NCBI RefSeq assembly: GCF_010747415.1
Contig: NZ_JAAGNZ010000004.1
Location: 1-64,000, forward strand
Direction: 5' to 3'
DNA length: 64,000 bases
Origin: Spirosoma agri
GTDB taxonomy: Bacteria; Bacteroidota; Bacteroidia; Cytophagales; Spirosomataceae
The position numbers were made by a program, and so were the translations under genes. The notes under the pieces were generated by a model. The model was not told the DNA's origin. It was given only the letters and a program-made list of their open reading frames with translations, and searched no databases. This document shows positions 8,601 to 17,222 of this stretch, one piece after another; within the stretch, counting starts at the first letter, position 1; every line of letters begins with the position of its first letter.

Positions 8601-10913
8601 GTTGTTGATCAGGCCAGCGGTGGGCAGGTTGCCCACGATGACCGTGGCCGAACCGCTCATGGTTTGCTGACAGGTCGTGCTGGTGTTGATCGCCTGTACG
8701 GTGTAGGTGCCTGTGGTGGTCTGGCTGCCAAAGCTGAGCGCACTACCGGTGCCGGCTACCGCATTACCCACCGCATTGCCATCGCGCAGCAGCTGGTAGC
8801 TCACGCCGGTTTGCGAGCCCGCCAGGCCAACCACCACCCCACTACCCGCTGCGCAATAGCTGCCGCCACCGGTGACACTGAACGGAGTCGGGAGCGGGTT
8901 GGGCGTTACGACGGCGGAGCCGGTCATGCTTTGCTGACAGGCCGTGCTGGCATTGGTGGCCTGCACGGTGTAGTTACCAGCTGCGGTCTGGCTGCCAAAG
9001 CTGAGCGCGCTACCGGTGCCGGCTATCGTATTACCCACGGCCTTACCGTCGCGCTGTAGCTGATAATTCACCCCCGTCTCAGAACCCGACAGGCCGACGA
9101 CTACCCCGTTACTCCCGACGCAGTAGCTGCCCCCGCCGGTAACACTGTATTGAGTTGGTACTGCATTGGCGGTGACGCTCACGCTGGCGGTAGCCAGACA
9201 GCCCAGTCTATCGGTTACATTGACCGTAAAGTTAGGCGTTCCCGCAGTGGTGGGCTTGACCAAAGTAGGATTATCGCTGGTACTGCTTAGCGTGGCTCCC
9301 GCTGGAGCAACCCAGGTATAGCTGTATGGCGTATTGGGTGATCCGCTGGGAGTAGCTTGCAGACTCGTACTGATGCCTACGCAAACCACCGAGGGCGTAG
9401 CCTGCGCCGTCACGGACAGGGTGTAGGACGTGCCCCTAAATTCAGCGGCCCCCATGTCGATGGTGCGCACCTTGCGGGCATTGCCCAGCACATCGGTAGT
9501 CGTCGCGTTGACCGCATCGCTGCCCGCATCGATGGCGGGGGCGCAGGCCTTGAGGTCCGGTCCGGTGCTGTTCTCAAAGGGATCAAACGTGGCGATGATG
9601 TTACCGCCCTGGTCGTTGTAATTGAAAGGGATGGGTTGCGTTAATGTGTAACTAAAATAGTTATTAAACCCAGCCGCAACGTTCTGTCCGCCATTGCCCC
9701 ATAAGACGCAATTGGTCAGGTTGATCCTGCCATCATTAAAGGAATACACGGCCCCTCCCGCTACGCCCGACGTATTGGCCCTGATGGTTGTATTGATGCA
9801 CGTGGCTACCGACCCGTTGCCGCTCAACAAACCGCCCCCGTAGTTACCCCTGTTACGCGTGAAGAAGCTATTGACAATCGTCGCACTACTGTAGTTGAGA
9901 TTTAGCCCGGCCCCAAACCCGCCAAAGGCCGTGGCCGCGTTCTGATCAAAGACGCAACTCACTAGCTGAATTGGGGTTGATCCACTTATATAGAGACCTC
10001 CGCCGAGATAGGACGTCTGGTTAGCCGTAAACTGGCAGTTGCGCAACTGGTAGTTGGAACAGTTTAGTAGCGCTCCCCCGGCCCCAGAGCCATTGCCCTG
10101 GGGCGCGCTGTTGTTGATAATCTGACAGTTGTTCCAACTCCCGCCGGTAGCGCCGTTCTGCAGATAGATGCCACCGCCAAGTTCAATACAGGTGTTGCCC
10201 GTGATCTGGCAGTTGGCCAGCGACACGTTACCACTGATCCATATACCGCCCCCCCGCTTGTCTGTACCAGTACTGCCGTTGGCGTTACCTCCCGTCATAC
10301 AAAGGCCATCGAGTAGCGCTACTTCGCCTGCATTAAGGCCGACGTAGACGACATGGTAGGCGTTGTCAGCCTGATCGCCGATGGTGCCCAGGTCGCCCGA
10401 TAGCGTCGTGGACGACGGGGTGGTCGTACGGGCACCAGCGTTACCTTCGGTGCCTGTCGCCCCTGTAAAGCCGCCCAAAATAGTCACTCCCGCTTTCGCT
10501 CTAAAGGTAGCGCTTCGGGCGTCGGTCAGCCCGCTGGTACTGGGTTTATAGGTGCCCCCCGCCATCCAGACCTGATCGCCTGATGCTGACGCGTTGATCA
10601 TGGCCTGCAAATCACCCGAGGCATTGCTCCAGGTCGCGCCCGTACCCGTAGCGCCCGCTTTGACGTACCGGATGGTAGACGCAGCCGGGGCCATCAACCG
10701 GGCTGATCGAGTCGGGGCTGGAACTGGCAGGGGCTGGTGGTCCGTTGGTAGTAGATTTATCTCCGGAACAGTTGTGCCGGGCTGCCCGGTTTGCGCCCCG
10801 GTGGTGGCTGGGGTCACGCTCGACTGGGCCTGGGCCAGCAGACCGCTGCTTAGCAGGAGCAGGCTGAGCGCCCGCAGGCTAAACCAGAAAAAAGAAGGTA
10901 AAGAACACGTCAT
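5688..10913 (-). CDS. T9SS-sorted surface protein with beta-helix and Ig/PKD-like repeats
   Basis: This 1741-residue secreted protein is a paralogue of the gene that follows it on the same strand. Both share the signal region (LPSxxxxFxxRAL) and the module start IRYVKxxATGxGxxWxNASG. Residues 1-29 are the signal peptide. Residues 80-495 form a beta-helix with GGxY/GGGI turns, closing on DMGAAEF. Residues 500-1390 hold about a dozen Ig/PKD-like repeats, including two near-identical units with 'GGGSYC...GVVVGL.GS.TGV.YQL.RDG'. A cadherin/He_PIG-like domain lies near 1530-1620. The last 80 residues (LTVRVLGNP ... VKLLRF) match the type A type IX secretion sorting domain, so the protein is predicted to be anchored at the cell surface. 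The function is probably adhesion or matrix; the ligand is unknown. The start is the ATG before the signal peptide. Confidence 0.92.
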   Translation of the reverse strand: MTCSLPSFFWFSLRALSLLLLSSGLLAQAQSSVTPATTGAQTGQPGTTVPEINLLPTDHQPLPVPAPTRSARLMAPAASTIRYVKAGATGTGATWSNASGDLQAMINASASGDQVWMAGGTYKPSTSGLTDARSATFRAKAGVTILGGFTGATGTEGNAGARTTTPSSTTLSGDLGTIGDQADNAYHVVYVGLNAGEVALLDGLCMTGGNANGSTGTDKRGGGIWISGNVSLANCQITGNTCIELGGGIYLQNGATGGSWNNCQIINNSAPQGNGSGAGGALLNCSNYQLRNCQFTANQTSYLGGGLYISGSTPIQLVSCVFDQNAATAFGGFGAGLNLNYSSATIVNSFFTRNRGNYGGGLLSGNGSVATCINTTIRANTSGVAGGAVYSFNDGRINLTNCVLWGNGGQNVAAGFNNYFSYTLTQPIPFNYNDQGGNIIATFDPFENSTGPDLKACAPAIDAGSDAVNATTTDVLGNARKVRTIDMGAAEFRGTSYTLSVTAQATPSVVCVGISTSLQATPSGSPNTPYSYTWVAPAGATLSSTSDNPTLVKPTTAGTPNFTVNVTDRLGCLATASVSVTANAVPTQYSVTGGGSYCVGSNGVVVGLSGSETGVNYQLQRDGKAVGNTIAGTGSALSFGSQTAAGNYTVQATNASTACQQSMTGSAVVTPNPLPTPFSVTGGGSYCAAGSGVVVGLAGSQTGVSYQLLRDGNAVGNAVAGTGSALSFGSQTTTGTYTVQAINTSTTCQQTMSGSATVIVGNLPTAGLINNGPLSCTMTTVTLTATGGRSYTFTDGNGQVLTGTGDTRSVNSPGIYTVRVANEAGCTSTTTTSVTSNTVVVTATLSASPSTTLTCSQPTLTLTASGGDTYRFSPTVASQSGNRATVTQAGVYSVTATSTTTGCFSTTSITISQDNAAPSASLASSGPLSCTMTSMTLTASPGGQSYRFSDGAMPIGTTNQAMVTTAGIYSVTVLAGNGCSSVASTTVTGDQTPPTVSISPSSATLTCANPSATLTAVGTGSFRWNTGAQTTTITATTAGPYSVTVMGSNGCVATASALVSSDQTAPSVNITPTSGTLTCASPTLTLTANTSAPTLLWSNGQTTPSITVNTAGTYSVTATGSNGCSGTSNAVHIESAQDVPPATLVASGGLSCAVTSVTLTANAGDELSYRFSSGVTQMGTSNTATVNIAGTYSVTVTNTATGCTNTASTVVTQDNSQPTVSISPTTATLTCGLPTATLTASTSVSSLTWSTGQTTSSISVSASGTYSVTVTSANGCMAMAQATISGTTNAPTAPTLAASPATATTNQPITVTANGCPGGTINWTALGGTGQANGNTYTLSQPGNYTLSATCSLNGCTSSSSTPLSVQIRPGGFAITGVSMVNCQLIDEAKGGYQVQFTPQYAGQNSNPISFSVVNELAPTTAPAPYALRLYTDNPVITLVATQAGNAEARFAYNWLASCQSGTSPNQPPTTTGVPSQSILVGQGYQLQLATYFSDPDGQALSFQASGLPAGLSLSGSIISGAPSQTGVSTVNVTAIDPGGLQVSTSFQLTVNPMPVTPPTGFAIVGVSTVSCQVLSAGERRLTFTPQYAGVSAAPISFSVVNELVATTNPGPYSLNLYTDNPTITLSAQQGATVSTYRYNWLAVCTPSARIGSGEAGARLTVRVLGNPVAGNSAEVEINGAAGQPVQLNVVDGQGKSVHTQRIDQAGAVERVSLSLGASNGVLLLRVSTPTQQQHVKLLRF

Positions 10914-11078
10914 AAAGTGATCAGTTGGATGGTTACGTAGAAAGAAAATCCGCCCCGTATGGTGTTGGCAGGTTAGACGTTGTCTGTGGAAAAGATCGGG
11001 GCAACGTCTGCCCAGTGAAGGGAGGAAGCGGGGTGAGACAATGCCGGGGCAAGTTTAGGTCAATGCCCAAAAACATAT

Positions 11079-11137
11079 GTGCATATTTCGCCCAAATAGG
11101 TGCATATTTCACCCAAGCATGTGCACATTTGGTGCAG
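11079..11137. promoter_or_regulatory. Three direct repeats at exact 21-bp period (candidate operator)
   Basis: The copies start at 11079, 11100 and 11121: GTGCATATTTCGCCC, GTGCATATTTCACCC and GTGCACATTTGGTGC. The 21-bp spacing is two helical turns, so a protein would meet all three on the same DNA face. The element lies in the 434-bp gap between the divergently transcribed surface-protein gene and hybrid regulator. Nothing else in that gap looks coding. It fits the half-site spacing of AraC-type binding domains, such as the one at the C-terminus of the adjacent regulator, but that pairing is inference. Confidence 0.55.
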
Positions 11138-11280
11138 TATGGTCAAAAAGTGCAAAAAACAACGGGTAAACGTATCTTATGTATTGTATTTTCAGCGACT
11201 CAGGCCATTTGTCAGGAGCGGCTTCCCGGCCCCTTCCGGGTAGGCCAGTGAGCCGTAAATGAATACATGTCTAGTATACC

Positions 11281-11308
11281 TATCTTACTAAGATACTACT
11301 TATATTTG
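11281..11308 (+). promoter_or_regulatory. Candidate promoter with overlapping palindrome for the hybrid regulator
   Basis: TATATTTG at 11301-11308 matches the Bacteroidota -7 box TAnnTTTG exactly and lies 40 bases before the TTG start at 11348. Immediately upstream, 11281-11295 reads TATCTTACTAAGATA, a perfect 7+1+7 palindrome covering the expected -33 region. No good TTG box is visible there, so the promoter may depend on a regulator bound at the palindrome. Confidence 0.45.
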
Positions 11309-11347
11309 GCGTCCCGTTCGTCGAAACAGGTACTAAAATAGCATACG

Positions 11348-14300
11348 TTGAAGCAAGTAGTTGGCCTGGTTTTAGCCCTGTTAGTCGGTTTCTGTTCATT
11401 TACCAGGGCGCAGCATTTTGTGGCCTCCGTTCAGCGATATGGCCCCGAAGACGGCCTGGCCCACCGTGAAGTGAACGCCATTTTCCAGGATCGCCGGGAC
11501 TTCATGTGGTTCGGTACCAAGTTTGGGCTCAACCGCTTCGACGGGGCAACGTTCACGACGTACACCCAGGAGAAAAACGGGCTCGACTTTGACGATATTC
11601 GTTCCATCGCGCAGGATGCCGACGGGCTGCTGTGGCTCCTAGGGCCCGAGGGGAAAGCAGACATCACCCTCTTCGATCCGGTAACGGGCGTGGCCACCTC
11701 CTTCGAGAAACGCTTCAAACAGCTCCGGCCTAACCTCCCCCCGATATTTCCGCAACAGACACTGCTGACTAGTCAAAAAGGAACAATCGCCTTCGTAGAT
11801 TATCAGCCGTGCCGGCTAAATACCTACCACCCCCGATCGGGCCTGAAGACGGTACCGTTACCCCAGTATACGACACTGACACTGGTGGCCTTTACCGCCC
11901 GCAATACCGTTTGGGTTATTGCCAACGGGAAACAACTGGTGGAACTCACACCGGATGGGCGCGTACTCCGTACGTACGACCACTCCGAAACTATTCATAC
12001 CTGTTTCGGGCAGCGCCATGCGGGTACGGAATTCTTTTACACGACGTCGACAGACCCGCTGCAACCGTATTCGGGCCACCTGTTCAAAATCGACGTGTCG
12101 GGTCGGCGGCAGGAGCAACCCGTTGAGCAGATCAGTTCAGAGAAACTACAACAGCGACTTCTCTATGCCTTCGACCGGAGCGGACTGGTCTGGAATGGGT
12201 ATCAGTTGCGAGATACAGCCAATCGGCCGTTTGTCGACATCAGCAACAAACTGTCCGGTGGTTCTGTCGACAACCGAAGCTTTTTTCGCGACAAAAACGG
12301 GAGTTTCTGGCTGGGCACCAGCTTTGGCCTCTACCAGACCCGGATTAGTCAGAATTATTTCCAGCGGTTGTTCTACCTGGACGGCATCGGAAAACAACCC
12401 GCAGCCCGGGGCATTACCGTCGTGGGCGATACACTCTATACCAATCTGGAGAATGACATGGGGCTATTCGCCAGCAGTCTCTCGGGAACCTCGGTCCGCC
12501 AGGTGTTTTCCAATCGACGGTCATTCAGAAGTTTGAGTGGTAAAGTGGGACGCAAATTATATCTGGGTGAAGAAAATACGCTGGTGACCTATGACTATCA
12601 AACTACCAAAACCAGCATAACGCCCATACCCAGGCCCGGAGCCATCTGGAACATTCATCCGTTTTTGGCCAGTCCCCGCCGGTTGCTGGCCGGTGGGGAC
12701 CCCGGTTTGTGGCTGGTCGACCCGGTCACTAGCCAGGTTACCAACTTCCGGGGCTACAATCAGTTTCCCGAGCTGGCGCACGCCCACGTACTACACATTG
12801 GCACCGACCGGCAAGGTACGCTCTGGCTCTGCGCCACAACGGGCCTTTACACCATCGATCCCAAAAGGGGCGTTACGGCCCGCTACTGGCGGGGTGGCCG
12901 GGGGGCTTTCAGGCTACCAGCCGACAGCTACCAGCATTTTTACCAGGACCCGCAGGGGCTGTTCTGGCTGGCAACGGCCAACGCCGGACTGATTCGCTGG
13001 GACCGTACCCGGAGCCGCTACCGCCAGTTTCGGCGGGCTGACGGGCTGAACAACGATAATATTTACGCGGTATATGCCGACCGGCGGGGTCACCTCTGGC
13101 TCAGCAGCGACAACGGCATCATGCAGTTCGATCCAGTCCGGCTCACGACCCGGACCTACACCGTGCAGGATGGTATCACCAACAACGAGTTCAACCGCAT
13201 CGCCCATTACCAGGATGCGCAGGGACGGCTTTATTTTGGGGGTCTGAACGGGGTAACGGCCTTCAATCCCCAGGATTTCGAGGCCGAGCCGCCCCTGCCC
13301 GATCTGCCCCTGCGCGTGGTTTCCTTTCGCCAGTTCGACACCGGCCGTAACAAACTGATCGACAAGACCGCGGAACTGCTCAGGACCAATCAGATCACGC
13401 TGCAACCCAACGACCGAAGCAGTATCCTCGACTTCGCGCTGCTCAACTATACCGATGCCCAGAAAAATACGTACGCCTACCAGTTCAGCGGGCTGAACGA
13501 TAGCTGGCACTACCAGACCGAACCGTACCTGCGACTGGGCAACCTGCCCTATGGTGACTATCAGTTGCTGATCAGGGGGCAGTCGGCCGACGGGCGAATG
13601 TCGGCGGCCCCGCTCTCCATCGAGGTACACGTGCTGCGGCCGTTTTATCTGCGGGGCTGGTTTGCTTTTCCGCTGGTGTTTTTGTTGATGGGTGGGGTGT
13701 GGGCCTGGGGCCGGTGGCGGGACCGGCGATACCAGCGGGCACAGATCCGGCTGCAAACCCAGGTCAACGAGGCCACCCAGACCATTGCCCGGCAGGCGCA
13801 GGATCTGCAACGGCTCGACGAGACGAAATCACGCTTTTTTGCCAACATCTCCCATGAGTTCCGTACGCCCCTGACGGTGATTCTGGGCATGGCTGATAAT
13901 CTCTCCCAGCGGACCGATCCCCAGTTGCAACAATCGGCCCTTCTGATCGAACGCAGTGGCCGCAACCTGCTGCGACTGATCAATCAGATTCTGGACCTCT
14001 CCCGGCTAGAGGCTGGCGAGATGCCGCTCAAACTCGTGCGAACGGACCTGATGCGCTTCATTCGCTTTGTCGGTGAAACGTTTCAGTGGCAAGCGCAGGC
14101 GAAGGGCGTACACCTGATCGTACACACGGAGGAGACAGGTGAGGCCGATTTCAATCCGGATAAACTACAGGACATCATCGTCAACCTACTGGGTAATGCC
14201 CTTAAATTTACCCCGGCGGGGGGAGAGGTACGCTGTGAAGTGGTTAGTCAATCCCGTTGGCAGCCCCTTACCCAGGCGGATTACCACGAAGCACTGACGC

Positions 14301-15535
14301 CAACCCGGCATCTGAACGGCCCTTGGATTCAACTTACCGTCAGCGATACCGGGCCCGGCATTGACCCGGCCAGCTTGACCAAGATCTTCGATCGCTTTTA
14401 TCAGGCCGGGCCACCTCACGCCGGGCCGGGTTTACCTCGTACCGAATGGGCCCACGGTGGCACCGGCATTGGTCTCTCGCTGGTGCGGGAGTTGGTTAGC
14501 CTGATGCAGGGCGGCCTGGCGGTTCGTAATCGATCCGATCTGGAAGGATCTGATCCTTCCAGATCGGACCCTTCCGGGGCAGGTGCTGAATTCGTGGTTC
14601 GGCTGCCCCTGACGCGGCAGGCACCTCTGGTCGACGATGTGCGGCCAACGCCCATCTTACCCGCATCGGACCGGGTCACGTCAGACCGGGTCACGTCAGA
14701 TCCGGTCTGGAGGGATCCGAGTGAGCTACACGACTGGGTCGAATCCGGGCTGGAGGAAGCTCCTGATCGCCCTTTGTTGTTGTTGGTGGAAGACAATGAC
14801 GATACCGCTACGTATGTCCAGACTTGCCTGCGGGAGGAGTACCAGATCGTCCGGGCCGAAAACGGCCAGATCGGCATTGACAAGGCCCTGGCGATCACAC
14901 CGGACTTGATTCTGAGCGATGTGATGATGCCCGCCAAAGATGGCTTTGCACTCTGCGACACCCTGAAGAACGACGAACGCACCAGCCATATTCCAATCGT
15001 ACTACTCACGGCCCGTGCCGCGGTAGACGACCGGATTGCGGGCTTACGGCGGGGGAGCGATGCCTATTTGGTTAAACCGTTCCGGCGGGAAGAGTTGCTG
15101 CTCGTTTTAGGTAATCTTCTACAGACCAGACGACTGCTCCAACGTTACTATAGCCATCGGGCGCTGGGCAACGTGCAGCCTGACCCGGTTTTCTCCGACG
15201 GAGCTGATGCACGGGAGGACCAGTTCGTAACGAAACTGCGCAATACCCTAGAGCTTCATTTGGCTAATGTAGCCCTCGATACGACCATGATCTGCCAGTT
15301 GATGGGCATGAGCCGTAACTCGTTGTACCGTAAGATGATGGCGCTGACCGGCCTGTCCGTAATTCCTTACCTGAGGACTCTTCGCCTGCAAAAAGCCGAA
15401 GAGCTGCTTCTCCAGTCAACGTTGAGTGTTGCTGACATTGCCTACGCCGTGGGCTTCGACAATCCCCGGTACTTCAGCCGGGTTTTTTCGGAAGAAAAAG
15501 GAGTTTCTCCCAGTAGTTACCGGGATAAGGAGTAA
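11348..15535 (+). CDS. Hybrid two-component system regulator (sensor-kinase-receiver-AraC), copy 1
   Basis: This 1395-residue protein joins sensor, kinase and transcription factor in one chain. Signal peptide is 1-21. Periplasmic two-bladed Reg_prop propeller repeats (WFGT, LWLCATTGL, LWLSSDNGI) fill about 25-660. A Y_Y_Y domain lies near 680-760, and a transmembrane helix at about 770-790. The cytoplasmic kinase shows the H-box SHEFRTPL (about 835), N-box NLLGNALKFTP, and G-boxes DTGPGID and GGTGIGLSL. The receiver (about 1140-1258) has the phospho-acceptor in LILSDVMMP and the lysine in LVKPF. The AraC-type HTH (about 1294-1395) contains IAYAVGFDNPRYFSR. Such proteins sense an oligosaccharide in the periplasm and switch on nearby susCD genes; the ligand is unknown. 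The start is TTG, chosen because it places the signal peptide at the N-terminus. The linker between kinase and receiver carries unusual repeats (see 14534 and 14669). Confidence 0.95.
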   Translation: MKQVVGLVLALLVGFCSFTRAQHFVASVQRYGPEDGLAHREVNAIFQDRRDFMWFGTKFGLNRFDGATFTTYTQEKNGLDFDDIRSIAQDADGLLWLLGPEGKADITLFDPVTGVATSFEKRFKQLRPNLPPIFPQQTLLTSQKGTIAFVDYQPCRLNTYHPRSGLKTVPLPQYTTLTLVAFTARNTVWVIANGKQLVELTPDGRVLRTYDHSETIHTCFGQRHAGTEFFYTTSTDPLQPYSGHLFKIDVSGRRQEQPVEQISSEKLQQRLLYAFDRSGLVWNGYQLRDTANRPFVDISNKLSGGSVDNRSFFRDKNGSFWLGTSFGLYQTRISQNYFQRLFYLDGIGKQPAARGITVVGDTLYTNLENDMGLFASSLSGTSVRQVFSNRRSFRSLSGKVGRKLYLGEENTLVTYDYQTTKTSITPIPRPGAIWNIHPFLASPRRLLAGGDPGLWLVDPVTSQVTNFRGYNQFPELAHAHVLHIGTDRQGTLWLCATTGLYTIDPKRGVTARYWRGGRGAFRLPADSYQHFYQDPQGLFWLATANAGLIRWDRTRSRYRQFRRADGLNNDNIYAVYADRRGHLWLSSDNGIMQFDPVRLTTRTYTVQDGITNNEFNRIAHYQDAQGRLYFGGLNGVTAFNPQDFEAEPPLPDLPLRVVSFRQFDTGRNKLIDKTAELLRTNQITLQPNDRSSILDFALLNYTDAQKNTYAYQFSGLNDSWHYQTEPYLRLGNLPYGDYQLLIRGQSADGRMSAAPLSIEVHVLRPFYLRGWFAFPLVFLLMGGVWAWGRWRDRRYQRAQIRLQTQVNEATQTIARQAQDLQRLDETKSRFFANISHEFRTPLTVILGMADNLSQRTDPQLQQSALLIERSGRNLLRLINQILDLSRLEAGEMPLKLVRTDLMRFIRFVGETFQWQAQAKGVHLIVHTEETGEADFNPDKLQDIIVNLLGNALKFTPAGGEVRCEVVSQSRWQPLTQADYHEALTPTRHLNGPWIQLTVSDTGPGIDPASLTKIFDRFYQAGPPHAGPGLPRTEWAHGGTGIGLSLVRELVSLMQGGLAVRNRSDLEGSDPSRSDPSGAGAEFVVRLPLTRQAPLVDDVRPTPILPASDRVTSDRVTSDPVWRDPSELHDWVESGLEEAPDRPLLLLVEDNDDTATYVQTCLREEYQIVRAENGQIGIDKALAITPDLILSDVMMPAKDGFALCDTLKNDERTSHIPIVLLTARAAVDDRIAGLRRGSDAYLVKPFRREELLLVLGNLLQTRRLLQRYYSHRALGNVQPDPVFSDGADAREDQFVTKLRNTLELHLANVALDTTMICQLMGMSRNSLYRKMMALTGLSVIPYLRTLRLQKAEELLLQSTLSVADIAYAVGFDNPRYFSRVFSEEKGVSPSSYRDKE
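14534..14568. repeat. 17-bp-arm palindrome inside the hybrid regulator's linker
   Basis: Arms 14534-14550 and 14552-14568 are perfect complements (TCCGATCTGGAAGGATC) around one base. It encodes a Ser/Asp/Gly/Arg-rich stretch between the last kinase box and the receiver, and a further CCTTCCGG follows. It does not disturb the frame. It looks like an inserted palindromic element or a selfish repeat tolerated in a flexible linker. Confidence 0.75.
14669..14698 (+). repeat. Two tandem 15-bp repeats in the hybrid regulator's linker
   Basis: GACCGGGTCACGTCA occurs at 14669-14683 and again at 14684-14698, giving the peptide repeat DRVTS DRVTS. A third, partial copy (GATCCGGTC) follows. The length keeps the frame, so copy number could vary without inactivating the protein. 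Confidence 0.75.
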
Positions 15536-15695
15536 CTGACCTCCCTCTTTCATATGCGACGGATCAACGTTGACCCTTCCAGAGGTAAGCTAGTGCTTTA
15601 CCAGGTTTATTCAGAGCGGAAGACTGATCTGCATTTAGGCAGAGCCAGATCACCTCGGGATTATCCGATGCACTACAGCAAATCCCGCCATAGAC

Positions 15696-15738
15696 AAAAC
15701 CGGCAGGAATTGGCTATTTGCCTCTTCCTGCCGGTTTT
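15696..15738. terminator. Bidirectional terminator between the hybrid regulator and susD
   Basis: Arms 15696-15709 (AAAACCGGCAGGAA) and 15725-15738 are perfect complements around a 15-base loop, with A-runs and T-runs on both sides. It separates two convergent genes and would serve both. The 15536-15695 stretch before it shows no convincing gene. Confidence 0.75.
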
Positions 15739-15761
15739 GCAACGAGCAATAACGTATGTAG

Positions 15762-17201
15762 TTAATAGCCCGGATTTTGCGTCAGGACCGGGTTCAGATC
15801 GCGTTCGCGCTGCGGAATGGGATATAGCTTGTGCGTTTCGGTGATGCTGGTTTTGCCTTTCGCTTTCAGCAATGGTACCAGCCGATCGGTCCGGACCAGA
15901 TCAAACCAGCGGTGACCTTCGGCGTTGAATTCCCACCGCCGTTCGTCCCAGATGGCTTGCCGGAAGGTGTCTTTGGTCAATGCAGTCGTGAAATCGACCG
16001 AGGAGGCTCCGATCAATGGAAAACCGAAAGCCCGGCGACGAATGGGGTTGATGGCATCCAGAGCCGCAGCCGTTGGGCCACTGATTTCGTTATCGGCTTC
16101 AGCAAACATCATCAACACATCGGCGTACCGAATGATCGGGAAATTGTTGTTGGCATCGCCGAACGCTCTTGCCGACGGATCAACGTATTTGTTGAAGTGC
16201 TGGAACGTATTGACGGTTTTTCCGGCACCGTCGATGTACGAATTAATGAACAGTTCCTTGCGTTTATCACCGGTTTTGAAGCTATTGTATAAGTCCATCG
16301 TCGGAATAAATGACCCAAAACCCCGGCCCGTGATGGGTGAGTTTTCTGGCGCAAAATACGTCACCATGCCGCTGCCCTGGCCACTGCCCCCGCCCACAAA
16401 CTGAATCTCAAAAACCGACTCTTTGCCATTCTTATTCGAAATAGCAAAGACATCAACGTACTTGTCGAACAGGCCGTAGCCGTATTTGGCGGCATTGTCG
16501 ATCACATCTTTGGCTTTGGCGCGGGCATTGGCGAAATCTTTGCGGGTCAGGTAAACCCGCGCCAGCATCGACTTGGCCGCGCCAGCCGTCACCCGGCCCA
16601 GATCGATACCCGTAAACTTGTCGGGCAGCGACGTTTCGGCATCAGTCAGGTCCTTGACAATCTGCGCATACACCTCGTCGGCGCTCGCACGGGCCACATC
16701 TTTACCGACATTCAGCGACTGGGTTTCTTTCAGGATCAGCGGCACCCCGCCATACCATCGAACCAGATAAAAATAATAGTAGGCCCGCAGGAATTTCGCT
16801 TCACCGATCAGCCTTTTTTTCAGCGTTTCATCCATCGGAATCCCCGGAATCCGGTCGATGGCGGTATTGGCGCGGTTGATACCCTGGTAAATTACCTGCC
16901 AGGTTTGCGACACCACACTATTGGTGGCAATGGTCTGGAAACTCCAGAGCTGAACCCGGTCGGCATTGTTCAGCAGAGGGTCCATATCATCCGACGGCAA
17001 GTCGCCCATGATGATAAAATTCCGGCTTTGGTCGCCCACCTGGTTGGAGATGTCGTAGACGGCATTGACCGCTGCCGTAGCATCGTTCGCATTCGTGTAA
17101 AAATTGACCGGAGCCAGCGACGAAGGTGGTGTTTCTTCCAGTGAACAGGCTCCCAGACCAAGCGCCAGCGCAGCTATTAACAAGATTCGATTCGTTTTCA
17201 T
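15762..17201 (-). CDS. SusD/RagB-family outer-membrane glycan-binding lipoprotein, copy 1
   Basis: The protein has 479 residues. The N-terminus is a lipoprotein signal with the lipobox LGAC near residue 19, followed by SLEETPPSS, typical of SusD proteins. Internal family marks are the LRAYYYFYLVRWYGGVP helix (about 138-155), RRWEFNAEGHRWFDLVRT near the end and the closing ...NPVLTQNPGY. SusD proteins sit on the outer face of the outer membrane as a lid over the SusC channel and bind the glycan to be imported. The gene follows susC by 21 bases on the same strand, so the two form an operon. Length is normal for the family. The glycan is inferred from the lyase and GH88 neighbours. Confidence 0.95.
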   Translation of the reverse strand: MKTNRILLIAALALGLGACSLEETPPSSLAPVNFYTNANDATAAVNAVYDISNQVGDQSRNFIIMGDLPSDDMDPLLNNADRVQLWSFQTIATNSVVSQTWQVIYQGINRANTAIDRIPGIPMDETLKKRLIGEAKFLRAYYYFYLVRWYGGVPLILKETQSLNVGKDVARASADEVYAQIVKDLTDAETSLPDKFTGIDLGRVTAGAAKSMLARVYLTRKDFANARAKAKDVIDNAAKYGYGLFDKYVDVFAISNKNGKESVFEIQFVGGGSGQGSGMVTYFAPENSPITGRGFGSFIPTMDLYNSFKTGDKRKELFINSYIDGAGKTVNTFQHFNKYVDPSARAFGDANNNFPIIRYADVLMMFAEADNEISGPTAAALDAINPIRRRAFGFPLIGASSVDFTTALTKDTFRQAIWDERRWEFNAEGHRWFDLVRTDRLVPLLKAKGKTSITETHKLYPIPQRERDLNPVLTQNPGY

Positions 17202-17222
17202 AAAGAGCTAAAGAATGGCAGG

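Noticed and set aside
10925..11251. 108-codon open frame on the plus strand
   Set aside because: It crosses the phased 21-bp repeats, has unnatural composition rich in Cys and Arg, and has no family marks.
15554..15844. 96-codon open frame after the first hybrid regulator
   Set aside because: It runs through the bidirectional terminator and overlaps the end of susD.
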